Below, piece after piece: positions 62,308-64,000 of a DNA stretch of 64,000 nucleotides; position 1 is the first letter of the stretch, and each line of letters begins with the position of its first letter. The stretch lies in NCBI RefSeq assembly GCF_963931295.1, contig NZ_OZ007001.1, positions 1,987,137 to 2,051,136 of the forward strand. The letters are read 5' to 3'. The position numbers and the translations under genes are program-made. The stretch is from an uncultured Mailhella sp. GTDB lineage: Bacteria > Desulfobacterota > Desulfovibrionia > Desulfovibrionales > Desulfovibrionaceae. The notes below the pieces were generated by a model. That model saw only the letters and a program-made list of their open reading frames with translations. It had not been told where the DNA came from and made no database searches.

Positions 62308-63113
62308 AACATCTGTTCACCGCCTTTCTGCTGGCTCTCGGTCTGTCGTTCTGTCTGCCTTCCGCGGGCAGTGCGGCTCCTCGCGATTCCGTCATCGAGA
62401 AGGTCGTGCAGCGCGGCACGCTGCGCGTGGGCTTTTCCTCGTTCGTGCCGTGGGCCATGCAGGACAAGGAAGGCAAGTACATCGGCTTTGAAATCGACGT
62501 GGCCGAGCGTCTGGCGTCCGATCTCGGGGTCAGGTTGCAGCTTGTGCCCACCAGCTGGGACGGCATCATTCCTGCGCTGCTTTCCGGCAAGTTCGACGTC
62601 ATCATCGGCAGCATGAGCATCACGCCGCAGCGTCTTCTGTCCGTGAACTTCTCCATTCCCTACGATCACGCCTACGTGGACCTCACTCTCAACAAGGAAA
62701 AGTCCGGCGACATCAACCGGCTTGAGGATCTGAACCGGGAAGGCGTCGTCATTGCCGTGCGCACCGGCACCACGGCAGCCGCGGCCGCAACGAAGCTGTT
62801 CCCGAAGGCGACGCTGCGCATGTTCAACGACGAGGCTCCGGCGGTGGAGGAAGTACTTTCCGGCCGGGCGCACGCCTTTGTTTCCAGCGCGCCGCTGCCC
62901 GCCATGGAAACGCTGAAGCACGGCGATACGCTGGTGCAGAAGTTTGAAACGGGCCTTGCCATGCAGCCTGTGGCCTTTGCCGTGCCCAAGGGCGATTTCG
63001 ACACCCTCAACGTGTTCGACGGCTGGATCCGTCTTGTGGAAGAGGAAGGCTGGCTGCAGGAACGCCGCGATTACTGGTTCAAGTCCGACGCATGGCAGAG
63101 CAGGCTCAACTGA
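62304..63113 (+). CDS. Amino-acid ABC transporter substrate-binding protein
   Basis: The 269-residue protein has a signal peptide (FTAFLLALGLSFCLPSAGSA) and a type II periplasmic-binding fold of the amino-acid class: GTLRVGFSSFVPW, KYIGFEIDVAERLASDLG, and DVIIGSMSITPQR. GlnH, ArtJ and HisJ are its relatives; the substrate cannot be told from this. It overlaps the permease before it by four bases and the one after it by 22. Confidence 0.92.
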   Translation: MKHLFTAFLLALGLSFCLPSAGSAAPRDSVIEKVVQRGTLRVGFSSFVPWAMQDKEGKYIGFEIDVAERLASDLGVRLQLVPTSWDGIIPALLSGKFDVIIGSMSITPQRLLSVNFSIPYDHAYVDLTLNKEKSGDINRLEDLNREGVVIAVRTGTTAAAAATKLFPKATLRMFNDEAPAVEEVLSGRAHAFVSSAPLPAMETLKHGDTLVQKFETGLAMQPVAFAVPKGDFDTLNVFDGWIRLVEEEGWLQERRDYWFKSDAWQSRLN

Positions 63114-64000
63114 ACCGCATTCCCGGGCATTGCGGGGCCCGCAGCTGGCGCGAACTGAATTCGTGGGACGCCGTGCTTGTGCTTGCTGCCGTTTTTCTGG
63201 CGGCGGCGTTCTGCTGGCGTTCCGCGAGCGTGACGCAGCACGACTGGAACTGGAGCGCGCTGTGGCCGTATCTTGTGTCGCGCGACGCGTCCGGCGCGTG
63301 GCAGGCGGGCATGCTGCTCAAGGGGCTTTTCGGCACGCTCAGGCTGGGGTTCTGGTCGCTGATCGTCGCGCTTGTTTCCGGCGGTCTTGTGGGTGCGCTT
63401 TCCGCGAGGCAGCGGGGCTTTGCGGCCTGGCCCGCCACGCTCTACATCACCGTGCTCCGCAACACGCCGCCGCTGGTGCTGCTGTTTCTGGTGTACTTTT
63501 TTGCCGGCTCCTTTTTCACGGAACCCTTTCTGCGAGTGGAAGACGCCGTGGCCTCGCTGCCCGCATGGGCGCAGCAGACCTGTGCCGCTCTGTTCGCTCC
63601 GGCGGGGCAGATGGACCGCATGGCGGCGGCCGTGCTCACGCTGGGGCTGTATTCGGGCGCGTACGTGGCGGAAATAGTGCGCGGCGCGCTGGAAGCCGTG
63701 GACGAAACGCAGTGGGACGCCTCGGCCTCGCTCGGCATGAACGCGTGGCAGCAGCTGCGCTGGGTTATTGCGCCGCAGGCCTTCCGCATCATGGCTCCGC
63801 CGCTCACGGGACAGTGCATTTCCGTGTTCAAGGAAACGGCGCTGGCCTCGGCTATCTCCCTGCCCGAGCTCACGTTTCAGAGCCTTGAGGTCATGGCCGT
63901 TTCCCGCATGACCTTTGAACTCTGGATCGTCACCGCAGCCCTGTACCTTGGCGTGTCCTGCTTCTGGGCGTGGCTCGGTCGCCGCATGGAGCGGCGGGAA
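63092..64000 (+). CDS. Second amino-acid ABC permease (cut off by the window end)
   Basis: This frame is open from the ATG at 63092, inside the end of the binding-protein gene, to the last base of the window: 303 codons are visible. TLRLGFWSLIVALVSG, VLRNTPPLVLLFLVYF and the EAA loop TQWDASASLGMNAWQQLRWV mark a HisMQ-type permease. The start is uncertain since no clear ribosome binding site precedes it. The ATPase gene is expected just past the window. Confidence 0.88.
   Translation, partial: MAEQAQLNRIPGHCGARSWRELNSWDAVLVLAAVFLAAAFCWRSASVTQHDWNWSALWPYLVSRDASGAWQAGMLLKGLFGTLRLGFWSLIVALVSGGLVGALSARQRGFAAWPATLYITVLRNTPPLVLLFLVYFFAGSFFTEPFLRVEDAVASLPAWAQQTCAALFAPAGQMDRMAAAVLTLGLYSGAYVAEIVRGALEAVDETQWDASASLGMNAWQQLRWVIAPQAFRIMAPPLTGQCISVFKETALASAISLPELTFQSLEVMAVSRMTFELWIVTAALYLGVSCFWAWLGRRMERRE

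Noticed and set aside
1-64000. CRISPR arrays, insertion sequences, prophage genes or rRNA
   Set aside because: No regularly spaced repeats, transposase or integrase motifs, phage structural genes or rRNA sequences were seen anywhere in the window.

Overview
The window looks like chromosome of a GC-rich, Gram-negative, anaerobic deltaproteobacterium, most probably a member of the Desulfovibrionaceae (gut Desulfovibrio/Bilophila/Mailhella-like). The grounds are lipid A synthesis (lpxC), a Ccm cytochrome c maturation operon with the unusual cysteine-type CcmE known from Desulfovibrio, gene pairs typical of that group (ispG-proS, clpP-clpX-lon after tig), and a Crp/Fnr-controlled redox cluster. 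The assignment is an inference; no 16S or other marker RNA is present.

Layout. 0-12 kb: an ACT-domain regulator, then a long minus-strand operon xseA - M23 peptidase - xseB - ispA - dxs - membrane nuclease, preceded by rarD-like - ispG - proS, so both ends of the MEP/isoprenoid pathway sit together. 12-20 kb: an orphan SLOG-like protein, a glycine-zipper lipoprotein, an RRM protein, mutL, a DEDDy exonuclease and mnmE, with several long GC-rich gaps. 19.6-24.8 kb: ccmE-F-A-B-C-D plus a TPR protein, without ccmG or ccmH. 25-29.6 kb: a CBS/CNNM membrane protein and a copper block (HxlR regulator divergent from a CopZ chaperone and CopA ATPase).

29.8-35.4 kb is the accessory-looking part. An AT-rich Crp/Fnr gene lies beside a tight operon of a 390-aa iron-sulfur/FAD electron carrier, a 572-aa AprA/FrdA-like flavoprotein and a 12-helix DASS-family anion transporter. 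The residues that normally give fumarate chemistry, the NAD(P)H domain of GltD-like carriers and the first substrate motif of DASS transporters all seem altered. I read this as an uncharacterised import-and-reduce (or oxidise) system for an organic anion, and it is the best candidate for something undescribed.

35.5-64 kb is mostly housekeeping: lon, clpX, clpP, tig, tRNA-Leu(UAG); argJ - DUF503 - nrnA - dapF - dapA; lepB, recR, a zinc-ribbon protein, an LTA-synthase-like sulfatase, rnhA, prmC, lpxC; ferritin and an SDR; an MFS-ade purine unit facing a PfkB/adenosine-kinase-like gene; nth, a lipoprotein, and an amino-acid ABC transporter whose last visible gene runs off the end of the window.
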